Shown: positions 52,901 through 55,100 of the stretch, one piece after another
Numbering within the stretch: the stretch's first letter is position 1
Layout of the letters: each line of letters starts with the position of its first letter
Assembly: GCF_029931775.1 (NCBI RefSeq)
Contig: NC_079317.1
Location: forward strand, 69,409,895 to 69,473,894
Direction: 5' to 3'
From: Euleptes europaea
Lineage: Eukaryota; Chordata; Lepidosauria; Squamata; Sphaerodactylidae
DNA length: 64,000 bases
Notes under the pieces: generated by a model
What the model was told of the DNA's origin: nothing
Seen by the model: only the letters and a program-made list of their open reading frames with translations
Databases searched by the model: none
Translations under genes and position numbers: made by a program

Positions 52901-53428
52901 CCAGTGGTCCATTTAGTCCAGCATCCTGTCTCACTTAGTGGCCAACCAGTTCCTCAGGAGGTCCAACAACAGGGCATGGAGGCCAAGACCCTCCCCTGAT
53001 GTTTCCTCCTGGCACTGTTATTCAGAGGCTTACTTCCACTGAACATGGAGGTTCCCTTTAGTCATCATGGCTAGACCTGTCCTCCATGAATCTGTCTAAT
53101 CCCCTTTTAAGGCTGTGCTTATGGCCATAACTACATCCTCTGGGAGCAAATTCCACATTTTAATCACTCGTGTAGAGAAGAACTTCCTTTTGTCCATCCT
53201 GAATCCAGTTGGAAACTATATACAAACTCCCAACTCCATTATAAGACTTTGCACTACTTTTTTGAACAGGTGAAAGGAGGGGCCCTTTCTTTCCGGAGAT
53301 GGATTCGGGGCCGAAGTCTTTACTGCTCCAAGATGCTGACCTCCAGAGCAAAATCCCGCTATCTCTTTCTTAGTTACTTGGTGATACTACATCTTCTTGT
53401 TTTCCTCTGTCTAACAGGCGTCTTGTAA
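4626..53428 (+). CDS. GOLGB1: Giantin-family golgin (GOLGB1 or GOLGB1-like), whole spliced gene
   Basis: Twenty-nine exons join in frame from ATG 4626 to TAA 53426-53428, giving about 4,838 residues. The protein is acidic, heptad-rich coiled coil nearly throughout and ends in one hydrophobic segment, the layout of giantin, a tail-anchored Golgi tether for vesicles and cisternae. Family-specific marks seen: QLVVQLKEL and [13 protein letters not shown] near the N-terminus, three [11 protein letters not shown]-type motifs, [12 protein letters not shown], four MSSLQxDRDR-type motifs, PPGAPQEK and a final membrane helix ending CLTGVL. From memory these occur in the same order in human giantin (3,259 aa). 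This protein is about 1,580 residues longer, begins [10 protein letters not shown] rather than the mammalian start, and lies beside an actin gene, so it may be an ancient giantin paralogue. Family assignment is strong; orthology is open. Confidence 0.85.
4671..5389 (+). other. giantin-like intron between coding exons 1 and 2
   Basis: AT-rich intron with GT-AG ends; no repeat or RNA recognised. Confidence 0.6.
5390..5533 (+). CDS. GOLGB1: giantin-like coding exon 2 (residues 16-63)
   Basis: Acceptor TTTTAG 5384-5389, donor GTATTT at 5534, 48 codons, phase 0 at both ends. It encodes the first coiled-coil stretch. [19 protein letters not shown] aligns by eye with AEQLVVELKDIIRQKDVQL of human giantin, which anchors the N-terminal homology. 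Confidence 0.9.
5989..6135 (+). CDS. GOLGB1: giantin-like coding exon 3 (residues 64-112)
   Basis: Acceptor CTTTAG before 5989, donor GTGAGT at 6136, 49 codons, phase 0. The basic segment [20 protein letters not shown] corresponds to KKLKLHAKAKLTSLNKYIEE of human giantin. After this point the mammalian protein and this one diverge until the giant exon. Confidence 0.9.
6136..7027 (+). other. giantin-like intron with a purine-rich tract
   Basis: About 6475-6735 is strongly purine-rich on the plus strand (GGGTGGAGAGAAGGAGAAT, GGGGGGGGAGTGAGCAGATG). Opposing open frames here are a consequence of the skewed composition and not genes. Confidence 0.5.
7028..7150 (+). CDS. GOLGB1: giantin-like coding exon 4 (residues 113-153)
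   Basis: Acceptor TTTTTAG, donor GTACAG at 7151, 41 codons, phase 0. It starts with a hydrophilic GGRDGDQHN linker, then returns to heptads ([15 protein letters not shown]). Fits the reading frame of both neighbours. Confidence 0.85.
7903..7998 (+). repeat. (TGCC)n and polypyrimidine microsatellite
   Basis: At least seven TGCC units (7905-7934) followed by about 60 bases of C/T with (TC)n and a short (AC)n run. Lies in the intron before coding exon 5. Confidence 0.9.
8186..8235 (+). mobile_element. hAT-type MITE end fragment
   Basis: CAGGGGTAGGCAACCTTTTTGG resembles the terminal repeat of hAT (Charlie-like) elements and the right end of the MITE at 45902-46041. Only one end is visible. Confidence 0.45.
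8418..8518 (+). mobile_element. MIR-like SINE 3' tail fragment
   Basis: TAAACCGCTTTGAGACGTCT, AAAAGCGGGGTATAAAAACCC and a (CTC)n run match the tail of the SINE at 4107. Confidence 0.6.
9484..9651 (+). CDS. GOLGB1: giantin-like coding exon 5 (residues 154-209)
   Basis: Acceptor TTTCTAG, donor GTATAC at 9652, 56 codons, phase 0. Coiled coil ([20 protein letters not shown]) interrupted by a short YGGSANDA segment near residues 194-201. Confidence 0.88.
9956..10141 (+). CDS. GOLGB1: giantin-like coding exon 6 (residues 210-271)
   Basis: Acceptor CTTTGAAG, donor GTAAGT at 10142, 62 codons, phase 0. Continuous heptads; the single cysteine sits in [10 protein letters not shown]. No stop in frame across the exon. 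Confidence 0.88.
10225..10370. mobile_element. palindromic MITE-like repeat, diverged copy
   Basis: GACTCTCAAAAGCTTATACC and TTGGTCTCTAAGGTTCTACTGG followed by CACCAACATGGCTACC are the family found intact at 46725. Confidence 0.55.
10790..11290 (+). mobile_element. L2-type LINE 3' fragment
   Basis: CTAAAGCCCTACATGGCTTTG would encode YKALHGF, as in the end of L2/CR1-type reverse transcriptases, and is followed by CACCCTGCC and an AT-rich tail. Heavily decayed; no usable reading frame. Confidence 0.5.
11565..12290 (-). mobile_element. CR1 LINE 3' end with part of the reverse-transcriptase frame
   Basis: The minus strand at 12282-11773 encodes [20 protein letters not shown] and later [16 protein letters not shown], the C-terminal part of CR1-type ORF2. 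The 3' UTR (CAAGTCCAGCAGTCTGTTC in reverse) follows to about 11565. The coding stretch is still open over 169 codons, so this is a fairly young, 5'-truncated copy. Confidence 0.9.
12364..12486 (+). CDS. GOLGB1: giantin-like coding exon 7 (residues 272-312)
   Basis: Acceptor TTTTTTTAG with a strong pyrimidine tract, donor GTAAGG at 12487, 41 codons, phase 0. Coiled coil ([20 protein letters not shown]). Preceded by a CR1 LINE end about 75 bases upstream. Confidence 0.88.
12940..13070 (-). mobile_element. old LINE/SINE tail
   Basis: (TTTA)n, then CCTTTCCACCC and GAATCAAAATATTACAAC, reads as a reversed retroelement tail; a related stretch lies at 62925-63100. Confidence 0.4.
13205..13740 (-). 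mobile_element. CR1 LINE 3' end
   Basis: The left end GAATCATAGAGTTGGAAGGG, then CCAACCCCCTGCACAATGCAG, is the reversed CR1 3' end. To the right, the reverse strand 13628-13365 encodes the [20 protein letters not shown] end of CR1 ORF2. Open over about 87 codons. Confidence 0.88.
13936..13963 (-). mobile_element. BovB-type retroelement 3' tail
   Basis: TGTGTGTGTGAAGTGCTGTC and CAAGTTGCTTCCAACC match the reversed 3' end of BovB/RTE elements and their SINE partners. Interrupted by the Sauria SINE at 13975. Confidence 0.55.
13975..14279 (-). mobile_element. Sauria SINE with target duplication
   Basis: Reverse complement of the copies at 33777 and 50373. Head at right (CAGCTTACCACTCTGCGCCA), tail at left (AAAGGTCCCCTGTGCAAGCA). 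Flanked by a perfect 11-bp duplication TATGGCAACTA (13964-13974 and 14280-14290). It landed inside an older BovB-type tail. Confidence 0.95.
14354..14467 (+). CDS. GOLGB1: giantin-like coding exon 8 (residues 313-350)
   Basis: Acceptor CCTTAACAG, donor GTAAGG at 14468, 38 codons, phase 0. Coiled coil ([19 protein letters not shown]), ending DGKDEQVK. The upstream acceptor lies about 60 bases beyond a Sauria SINE insertion. Confidence 0.87.
14468..15640 (+). other. giantin-like intron, no feature
   Basis: Mostly unique DNA between coding exon 8 and a BovB fragment; nothing recognised. Confidence 0.4.
15640..16008 (-). mobile_element. BovB (RTE) LINE 3' fragment
   Basis: The left end TGTGTGTGTGCTAAGTCCCATC is the reversed BovB tail. 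AAGTACGATAGCCTCAGTTT, GGGAGAGTTCAGCC and AATGTTCAGCTGTAATCC resemble the reversed 3' part of BovB ORF2. It ends about 30 bases before coding exon 9. Confidence 0.8.
16037..16358 (+). CDS. GOLGB1: giantin-like coding exon 9 (residues 351-457)
   Basis: Acceptor TTTTGATCCAG, donor GTATCC at 16359, 322 bases, ending in phase 1. Highly charged coiled coil with near-repeats of [19 protein letters not shown] and REKHETELQ at about residues 385-415. A BovB LINE fragment ends only about 30 bases upstream of this acceptor. Confidence 0.88.
16694..16885 (-). mobile_element. 5S-rRNA-derived SINE
   Basis: GTGCCATCAAATCACAGCC tail, then TGGTCTCCCATCCAAAAACTAACCAGGGC and CCAAGATCAGGCTATCCTGG, the reversed 5S-like head. 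Slightly shortened in the middle. Confidence 0.8.
17079..17188 (+). CDS. GOLGB1: giantin-like coding exon 10 (residues 458-494)
   Basis: Acceptor TGTTTAAG, donor GTATGT at 17189, 110 bases, entering in phase 1 and leaving in phase 0. It contains the unusual basic stretch [17 protein letters not shown], rich in conserved-looking aromatic and basic residues. Confidence 0.87.
17559..17676 (+). CDS. GOLGB1: giantin-like coding exon 11 (residues 495-533)
   Basis: Acceptor TTGTTATAG, donor GTGAAT at 17677, 118 bases, leaving in phase 1. Coiled coil ([16 protein letters not shown]). Reading through the donor meets a stop within two codons, which supports the splice. Confidence 0.85.
17983..18309 (+). 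mobile_element. pogo/Tigger-like MITE with TA target duplication
   Basis: Terminal inverted repeats CAGGTTGAGTATCCCTTATC and, at the right, GATAAGGGATACTTAACCTG, flanked by TA on both sides (17981-17982, 18310-18311). The 327-bp interior is AT-rich with no open frame. Sequence is very like mammalian Tigger-type MITEs with the same ends. Confidence 0.85.
18505..18905 (+). repeat. unclassified dispersed repeat, copy 1
   Basis: GGGTTTGGTACCAGTAACTCC, TGGAATGCACAAAA, CAGTTGGTTAAGGCAAAGAG and GGAAAATTCTTTCAAGATGG recur in the same order at about 31830-32575. No coding frame or terminal repeats recognised. Confidence 0.7.
19134..19225 (+). CDS. GOLGB1: giantin-like coding exon 12 (residues 534-564)
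   Basis: Acceptor CTTTTACAG, donor CAG|GTCTGC (weak beyond GT), 92 bases; phase 1 in, 0 out. Coiled coil ([20 protein letters not shown]). The weak donor is the least certain part of this exon. Confidence 0.8.
19920..20070 (+). CDS. GOLGB1: giantin-like coding exon 13 (residues 565-614)
   Basis: Acceptor TTGGCTGCAG, donor GTGAGT at 20071, 151 bases, leaving in phase 1. Mixed heptads with a single W in [10 protein letters not shown], followed by an acidic end (QIEEEREG). A 5.2-kb intron follows. Confidence 0.85.
20071..21990 (+). other. giantin-like 5.2-kb intron, left part, no feature
   Basis: Unique-looking AT-rich DNA. No exon in the required phase 1 with usable splice sites was found here. 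Confidence 0.4.
22012..22091 (-). mobile_element. very short BovB 3' end with target duplication
   Basis: GTGTGTGTGTTAAGTGCCG and CTTCCGACTCATGGCGACCC are the reversed BovB 3' end. Only 80 bp are present, flanked by a perfect 10-bp duplication AATAGACATT (22002-22011 and 22092-22101): a strongly 5'-truncated but clean insertion. Confidence 0.9.
22745..23660. repeat. GC-rich unclassified insertion
   Basis: About 900 bp of GC-rich DNA with sharp edges against AT-rich intron. Reversed AATAAA-type signals lie near its left side (TTTATTG at 22853 and TTTTATTGCAG at 22753), and a forward AATAAA at 23627. Open frames on both strands overlap but have no recognisable domain. It looks like a foreign insert (mobile element or processed sequence) of unknown family. 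Confidence 0.45.
23665..25289 (+). other. giantin-like intron, right part, no feature
   Basis: AT-rich unique DNA up to coding exon 14. A short run of CATGCACCTGCACAG-like units at about 23690-23760 is the only local repeat seen. Confidence 0.4.
25290..25393 (+). CDS. GOLGB1: giantin-like coding exon 14 (residues 615-649)
   Basis: Acceptor CCAGCCATAG, donor GTATGT at 25394, 104 bases; phase 1 in, 0 out, matching both neighbours. It encodes a glutamate-rich start ([11 protein letters not shown]) and a basic non-coiled linker ([12 protein letters not shown]). Confidence 0.78.
25635..25758 (+). CDS. GOLGB1: giantin-like coding exon 15 (residues 650-690)
   Basis: Acceptor CACATATAG, donor GTGTGG at 25759, 124 bases, leaving in phase 1. 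Non-coiled linker with acidic and aromatic residues, ending [15 protein letters not shown] inside GGAGGTTGG (25725) could act as an alternative donor in the same phase, but the longer form joins cleanly to the next exon. Confidence 0.75.
25759..26941 (+). other. giantin-like intron, no feature
   Basis: AT-rich intron between coding exons 15 and 16; nothing recognised. Confidence 0.45.
26942..27072 (+). CDS. GOLGB1: giantin-like coding exon 16 (residues 691-734)
   Basis: Acceptor AATGAAATAG (poor pyrimidine tract), donor GTATGG at 27073, 131 bases; phase 1 in, 0 out. Dense coiled coil: [17 protein letters not shown], then [13 protein letters not shown]. Confidence 0.82.
27073..28666 (+). other. 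giantin-like introns around small exon 17
   Basis: No repeats recognised. The only exon-like segment is the 48-base exon at 27936-27983. Confidence 0.45.
27936..27983 (+). CDS. GOLGB1: giantin-like small coding exon 17 (residues 735-750)
   Basis: Acceptor TTTCAATACAG, donor CAG|GTGTGT, exactly 16 codons in phase 0 ([16 protein letters not shown]). Because it is a multiple of three it could be skipped without loss of frame, so it may be alternatively used. Confidence 0.6.
28667..28776 (+). CDS. GOLGB1: giantin-like coding exon 18 (residues 751-786)
   Basis: Acceptor ATCCTTGCAG, donor GTAAAG at 28777, 110 bases, leaving in phase 2. Coiled coil ([17 protein letters not shown]), ending LNEQLKG. 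Confidence 0.87.
29427..29595 (+). CDS. GOLGB1: giantin-like coding exon 19 (residues 787-843)
   Basis: Acceptor TTTTATTGACAG, donor GTGAGT at 29596, 169 bases; phase 2 in, 0 out. Coiled coil ([19 protein letters not shown] and [15 protein letters not shown]). A 4-kb repeat-rich intron follows. Confidence 0.87.
29740..29900 (+). mobile_element. hammerhead-bearing retroelement fragment (Penelope-like, inferred)
   Basis: Contains an ordered hammerhead-like set: arm AAATTCCC (29772-29779), core CCGAGGA (29780-29786), one extra A, hairpin GCC-TCTT-GGC, GAAA (29798-29801), CACAT, A, arm GGGAATTT (29808-29815). The two arms are perfectly complementary over 8 bases. Element borders are not resolved. 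One core base differs from the CUGANGA consensus, so it is probably a decayed copy. Confidence 0.55.
30986..31192 (+). mobile_element. hAT MITE (TAGGGTTGCC family), old copy
   Basis: TAGGGTTGCCAGCTCCAGGC at the left and GAGATTGGCAACACTAG at the right, inside sequence parallel to the complete copy at 54327. The 8-bp flanks no longer match. Confidence 0.7.
31290..31680 (+). repeat. composite repeat: MIR-like SINE plus purine-rich unit
   Basis: GTGTAGCGGTTAGAGGTTCAG head, TTTGGGCCAGTCACATACTTTC core and GCTGCTTTGGTCCCCACTGG tail, followed directly by AGCTGAAGATGGGAGGTAGG and about 150 purine-rich bases. The same junction occurs at 63725-63745, so the two parts behave as one unit. Confidence 0.65.
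31681..31790 (+). mobile_element. hAT MITE (TAGGGTTGCC family), partial
   Basis: ATAGGGTTACCATCTCTTGG followed by CTGGAGATTTGAGG and ATGGCATAGACTTC; the left half of the family, diverged and truncated. Confidence 0.5.
31795..32580 (+). repeat. unclassified dispersed repeat, copy 2, split by a SINE
   Basis: Matches copy 1 at 18505-18905 on both sides of the 5S-type SINE at 31971-32201, and extends further right. The uninterrupted copy 1 (GCTATCTTACTTACTAAAGTC) shows the empty site. Confidence 0.7.
31971..32201 (-). mobile_element. 5S-rRNA-derived SINE with target duplication
   Basis: Tail GTGTGTGTGT, then GCTGTCAAGTCGCAGCCGAC; head at right reads TGGTCTCCCATCCAAATACT, AACCAGGGCTGACCCTGCTT and AGCTTCTGAGATCTAACGAG, close to the reverse complement of vertebrate 5S rRNA. 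Flanked by a perfect TATCTTACTT duplication (31961-31970, 32202-32211). Confidence 0.95.
32611..33474 (+). mobile_element. hAT MITE (TAGGGTTGCC family) carrying a nested element
   Basis: Left terminus TAGGGTTGCC (32611-32620), right terminus GTTGGCAACCCTA (to 33474), with the usual interior (GACAGAGATCAGTTTCCCTGG, ATGGACTCTATGGCATTATA) at 33283-33474. It is interrupted right after TAGGGTTGCC by the element at 32635-33268. Confidence 0.85.
32635..33268 (-). mobile_element. foldback, hammerhead-like retroelement A (Penelope-like, inferred)
   Basis: 634 bp flanked by 14-bp duplications AACCTCCACATGGG / AACCTCCACGTGGG (32621-32634, 33269-33282; one difference). About 60 bp at 32751-32812 is the inverse of 33206-33268 (e.g. 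CAACAACAATACGT and ACGTATTGTTGTTG). On the minus strand, CTGAAGA (33151-33145) and GAAA (33133-33130) lie in hammerhead order, though helix II is unclear. No coding frame. The long, variable target duplication and the asymmetric inverted repeat argue against a simple DNA transposon. Confidence 0.6.
33613..33717 (+). CDS. GOLGB1: giantin-like coding exon 20 (residues 844-878)
   Basis: Acceptor TGAACCTAG, donor GTACAA at 33718, 35 codons in phase 0. Coiled coil ([15 protein letters not shown] and [12 protein letters not shown]). A Sauria SINE lies 60 bases downstream of the donor. Confidence 0.87.
33777..34076 (+). mobile_element. Sauria SINE
   Basis: GTGGCACAGAGTGGTAAGCT (A box) and GAGTTCGATCCCA (B box), then GCCGGCTCAAGGTTGACTCA, GTAAAATGAGTACCCAGCTTG and GGTGCTTGCACAGG. 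Full-length tRNA-derived squamate SINE, 60 bases after coding exon 20. Confidence 0.95.
34454..45211 (+). CDS. GOLGB1: giantin-like giant coding exon 21 (residues 879-4464)
   Basis: A single open exon of 10,758 bases (3,586 codons, phase 0) from acceptor TTTGTGTTTAG to donor GTAAGT at 45212. The product is uninterrupted, glutamate-, lysine-, glutamine- and leucine-rich heptad coiled coil, the rod of the golgin. Landmarks: [11 protein letters not shown] near residue 2513, [11 protein letters not shown] near 2718, [11 protein letters not shown] near 3122, [12 protein letters not shown] near 3595, and [30 protein letters not shown] and [10 protein letters not shown] near 3780, 4045, 4296 and 4407. 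A short non-coiled, polar segment ([16 protein letters not shown]) sits just before the second KLQ motif. These landmarks occur in the same order in human giantin as I recall it. I see no frame break, so the exon looks under selection. Confidence 0.95.
45581..45732 (+). CDS. GOLGB1: giantin-like coding exon 22 (residues 4465-4514)
   Basis: Acceptor CTCCTCCTGTAG, donor GTAAAG at 45733, 152 bases, leaving in phase 2. Coiled coil ([19 protein letters not shown]). Confidence 0.9.
45902..46041 (+). mobile_element. short hAT MITE with 8-bp target duplication
   Basis: Ends CAGGATACCCAATGG and AAAAGGTTGGGTCCCCTG are imperfect inverted repeats. Flanks GTATAAGG and GTATAAAG form an 8-bp duplication with one difference, as expected for hAT elements. 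140 bp, non-coding, in the intron after coding exon 22. Confidence 0.75.
46469..46628 (+). CDS. GOLGB1: giantin-like coding exon 23 (residues 4515-4568)
   Basis: Acceptor TATATACAG, donor GTAAAG at 46629, 160 bases; phase 2 in, 0 out. Coiled coil ([19 protein letters not shown]), then a small-residue tail ([15 protein letters not shown]) like the serine-rich break before the last coils of giantin. Confidence 0.87.
46725..46889. mobile_element. near-perfect palindromic MITE-like repeat
   Basis: The left arm AGAGCAAGAGTCCAGTAGCA, CCTTAAAGACTAACAAAATTT is repeated inverted at the right end. The inner part GTGAGCTTTTGTGAG...CTCACAAAAGCTCAT is also inverted, so the whole 165 bp can fold into one hairpin. 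Diverged relatives lie at 3120, 10225 and 54905. Confidence 0.8.
47190..47450 (+). mobile_element. L2-type LINE fragment
   Basis: CAGAAACTGCAGCTGGTACA, AAATATGGCAGCTCATCTG would encode [14 protein letters not shown], the end of an L2-like reverse transcriptase. Heavily decayed and lacking its 3' end; followed at once by a hammerhead-bearing fragment. Confidence 0.55.
47455..47560 (-). mobile_element. hammerhead-bearing retroelement fragment (Penelope-like, inferred)
   Basis: Read on the minus strand: arm GATCC (47518-47514), core CTGACAA (47512-47506), extra A, hairpin GCC-ACA-GGC (47504-47496), AAAA, TGCGTC, arm GGATC (47484-47480). The arms are complementary over 5 bases. Several departures from the hammerhead consensus are CpG-type transitions, as expected of an old methylated copy. 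Confidence 0.55.
47930..48435. repeat. GC-rich unclassified insertion
   Basis: About 500 bp of GC-rich DNA inside AT-rich intron, with a short hairpin (CCACCTTATCATGGAATAAGGTGG region, 47990-48013) and a (GT)n run at 48121-48138. No domain in any open frame; probably a mobile or satellite-like insert. Confidence 0.4.
48765..48917 (+). CDS. GOLGB1: giantin-like coding exon 24 (residues 4569-4619)
   Basis: Acceptor TTTGTCTAAG, donor GTACAG at 48918, 51 codons, phase 0. [14 protein letters not shown] aligns by eye with IHQKELRIQQLNSN of human giantin, fixing the register of the C-terminal part. Confidence 0.9.
49879..50040 (+). CDS. GOLGB1: giantin-like coding exon 25 (residues 4620-4673)
   Basis: Acceptor AATTGTTGCAG, donor GTAAGA at 50041, 54 codons, phase 0. 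[19 protein letters not shown] corresponds to TSQSLRENQQHYGDLLNHC of human giantin. The residue count from the preceding exon matches only if the exon-like 46-base segment at 49583 is left out. Confidence 0.9.
50373..50658 (+). mobile_element. Sauria SINE with target duplication
   Basis: Same body as the copy at 33777. Perfect 11-bp duplication AATCAATATTG at 50362-50372 and 50659-50669. Clean, young-looking insertion in the intron after coding exon 25. Confidence 0.96.
50719..50807 (+). CDS. GOLGB1: giantin-like coding exon 26 (residues 4674-4702)
   Basis: Acceptor GCTGTTTTTAG, donor GTCAGG at 50808, 89 bases, leaving in phase 2. Contains PPGAPQEK, the counterpart of APGAPQEK of human giantin. 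Confidence 0.88.
51011..51145 (+). CDS. GOLGB1: giantin-like coding exon 27 (residues 4703-4747)
   Basis: Acceptor TTTTGCTCTAG, donor AG|GTAGCT at 51146, 135 bases, phase 2 in and out. [16 protein letters not shown] and LSEDQLKR match LRKLLEEERDQRVAAEN and VAEEQIRR of human giantin: the last coiled coil before the membrane anchor. Confidence 0.92.
51146..51984 (+). other. giantin-like intron, no feature
   Basis: Unique DNA between coding exons 27 and 28; nothing recognised. Confidence 0.45.
51985..52099 (+). CDS. GOLGB1: giantin-like coding exon 28 (residues 4748-4786)
   Basis: Acceptor CCCTTTTAAAG, donor GTAAGT at 52100, 115 bases; phase 2 in, 0 out. Non-coiled acidic linker ([13 protein letters not shown]) between the last coil and the basic juxtamembrane segment; the LII motif matches the ALLIDL region of human giantin. 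Confidence 0.9.
52863..53216 (-). mobile_element. CR1 LINE 3' end
   Basis: AAGAACACAAGAAGAACCCTC, CTGGATCAGACCAGTGGTCC and TGGCCAACCAGTTCCTCAGG are the reversed CR1 3' UTR. The right end (AGAAGAACTTCCTTTTGTCC) is the reversed end of ORF2. It stops about 50 bases before the acceptor of the terminal exon. Confidence 0.85.
53270..53428 (+). CDS. GOLGB1: giantin-like terminal coding exon 29, membrane anchor (residues 4787-4838)
   Basis: Acceptor TTTTTTGAACAG, 52 codons then TAA at 53426. A strongly basic cytosolic stretch ([21 protein letters not shown]) leads into about 20 hydrophobic residues ([17 protein letters not shown]) and a short luminal end (TGVL). This is the C-terminal Golgi anchor of giantin, whose human form ends LCFTGHL. 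The helix differs noticeably from the mammalian one, which fits a paralogue or fast divergence. Confidence 0.92.
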   Translation: MKGGALSFRRWIRGRSLYCSKMLTSRAKSRYLFLSYLVILHLLVFLCLTGVL

Positions 53429-53965
53429 ATGCACTGAACTTTCTAGGTGAATTATTTTCCTTCTCAATAATGGTGTGCCAATAATGGTGAGAAAATGGAC
53501 TTTTCACAAGCTGCTGTTATGCTATGCACTGAAACACAGTTGTAAATATTCTCAATATAGTGTGTGGCTCTTCAACTTCTTACTTAAGAAGAAGTTTTAA
53601 ATGTACATCACAGTTTATCCAAAGTTGAGTTGAATTGCTGTTTAACAATGGAATATTATATTTGCTAAAGAAAAAGATACTGTCTTATCAAAACACACTA
53701 CTAAGTACATGCTGCAATTGGGGTGTTTCATATTCTTTGAGGATATATAATGAGTGAATACTGCTGAATGGGCTGTAAATGATATCTTTTCTATATAAAT
53801 TTTATTTTAGCAGAGTTGAATTATAAATTTGAAAAAAAAACTCATCTCTTCGATGTCTTGTCTTCTTGATTATAACAAGAAGCTTACAGAGTGCAATACA
53901 GGGGAAAAAGCTGGAGTCATCATGAGTTTCTTAACTTTAAATAAAATCTTAAGAAATTAATAGCT
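53429..53965 (+). other. 3' untranslated region of the giantin-like gene
   Basis: AT-rich, repeat-free DNA follows the stop codon. The first good AATAAA is at 53940-53945, so cleavage is expected 10-25 bases later. The exact end is an inference from that signal. Confidence 0.6.
53940..53945 (+). terminator. AATAAA poly(A) signal of the giantin-like gene
   Basis: Canonical hexamer in the context TTTAAATAAAATC, about 510 bases after the stop codon, in otherwise unique DNA. Confidence 0.65.
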
Positions 53966-54326
53966 TTCTCTTATCTTTGCTTGAACATTTATCTTCGTCT
54001 GTATGTGATTGGTTGATACAAAAATTATCTGTTTAAAATATTTATATGTATGTCTTTTTCCTGAACATCTCAAGATCCACAAAGATACAGTGAGAATGTG
54101 TAAAAGGTGACACAAATAGACACAATGGGCCGATTTTGGAAGGTTGATTGGCTACATAATCAGTAAGGAACTCTTTATTCAAAGCATTTTTGCTTTCCTG
54201 TAAGTGGACCTCTTGCTATGTGACTCCCTGAAGCCCACAATTCTGGGATTATCCCATACTAATCACCTGAGAAACACGTACCTCCTCCTAGTTGTGTATG
54301 TCGGGAGCCTGTGTTTGAGTTCCTGG

Positions 54327-54535
54327 TAGGGTTGCCAACCTCCAGGTGGTGGGTGGAGAGCTCCTGCTATTACAACTGATCTCCAGCCGATAGAGATCAG
54401 TTCACCTGGAGAAAATGGCCTCTTCAGCCATTGGACTCTATGACATTGAAGTCCCTTTACTCCCCAAGCCCTCCCCTCCTCAGGCTCCTCCCCAAAAACC
54501 TGCCGCTGGTGGCGAAAAGGGACCTGGCAACCCTA
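54327..54535 (+). mobile_element. hAT MITE (TAGGGTTGCC family), complete
   Basis: Termini TAGGGTTGCCAACCTCCAGG and ACCTGGCAACCCTA, perfect 8-bp duplication GTTCCTGG (54319-54326, 54536-54543). 209 bp, non-coding. Terminal sequence and duplication length fit the hAT superfamily. Confidence 0.92.
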
Positions 54536-54904
54536 GTTCCTGGCAGCTGGCCCATCATCATACTCCACTTTGTTTACTATTGTAAATTCAGGTGGGGTCC
54601 AGTTTCTTTCATAACATAATTTATCATTTTAAAAACACATGTGAAAATTGCACCGTCACATTAAATGTTCAGTGTGTGAACTGAAACCATGGGAAAATGG
54701 CAGGCGTAGAGCAACTGGGCACTGGACCCCTTTTACAGTCACAATAAACGTATGCCATTTCTCTACGCATTCTGCCTTAATTTACAAAGGAAGGAATTAC
54801 AGCAATTACAGAGACCTGCCTCTCATGTTGAAAAACATGACTCTAGATTATTTCCATTTTAAACTGAGGCCCTTCTTAGAGTTGGCAAAGGAAAACATTT
54901 ATTG

Positions 54905-55100
54905 CTCAGAGATAGTTTCAAGTAGGTAGCCATGTTAGTCTGTAGTAGCAGAACAAAATTGGGAGTCCAGTAGCACCTTAAAGACCAGGGTATCAGCTTT
55001 CCAGACTGGTATTTTGTATCTGATAAAGTGAGCTTTGATTCACGAAAACCTATTATACCCTAGAATATTTTGATGGCCTTATAAAGTTCTACTGGACTCG
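54905..55100. mobile_element. palindromic MITE-like repeat, diverged copy
   Basis: TAGCCATGTTAGTCTGTAGTAG, GGAGTCCAGTAGCACCTTAAAG at the left and TAAAGTTCTACTGGACTCG at the right, as in the copy at 46725. Confidence 0.65.
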
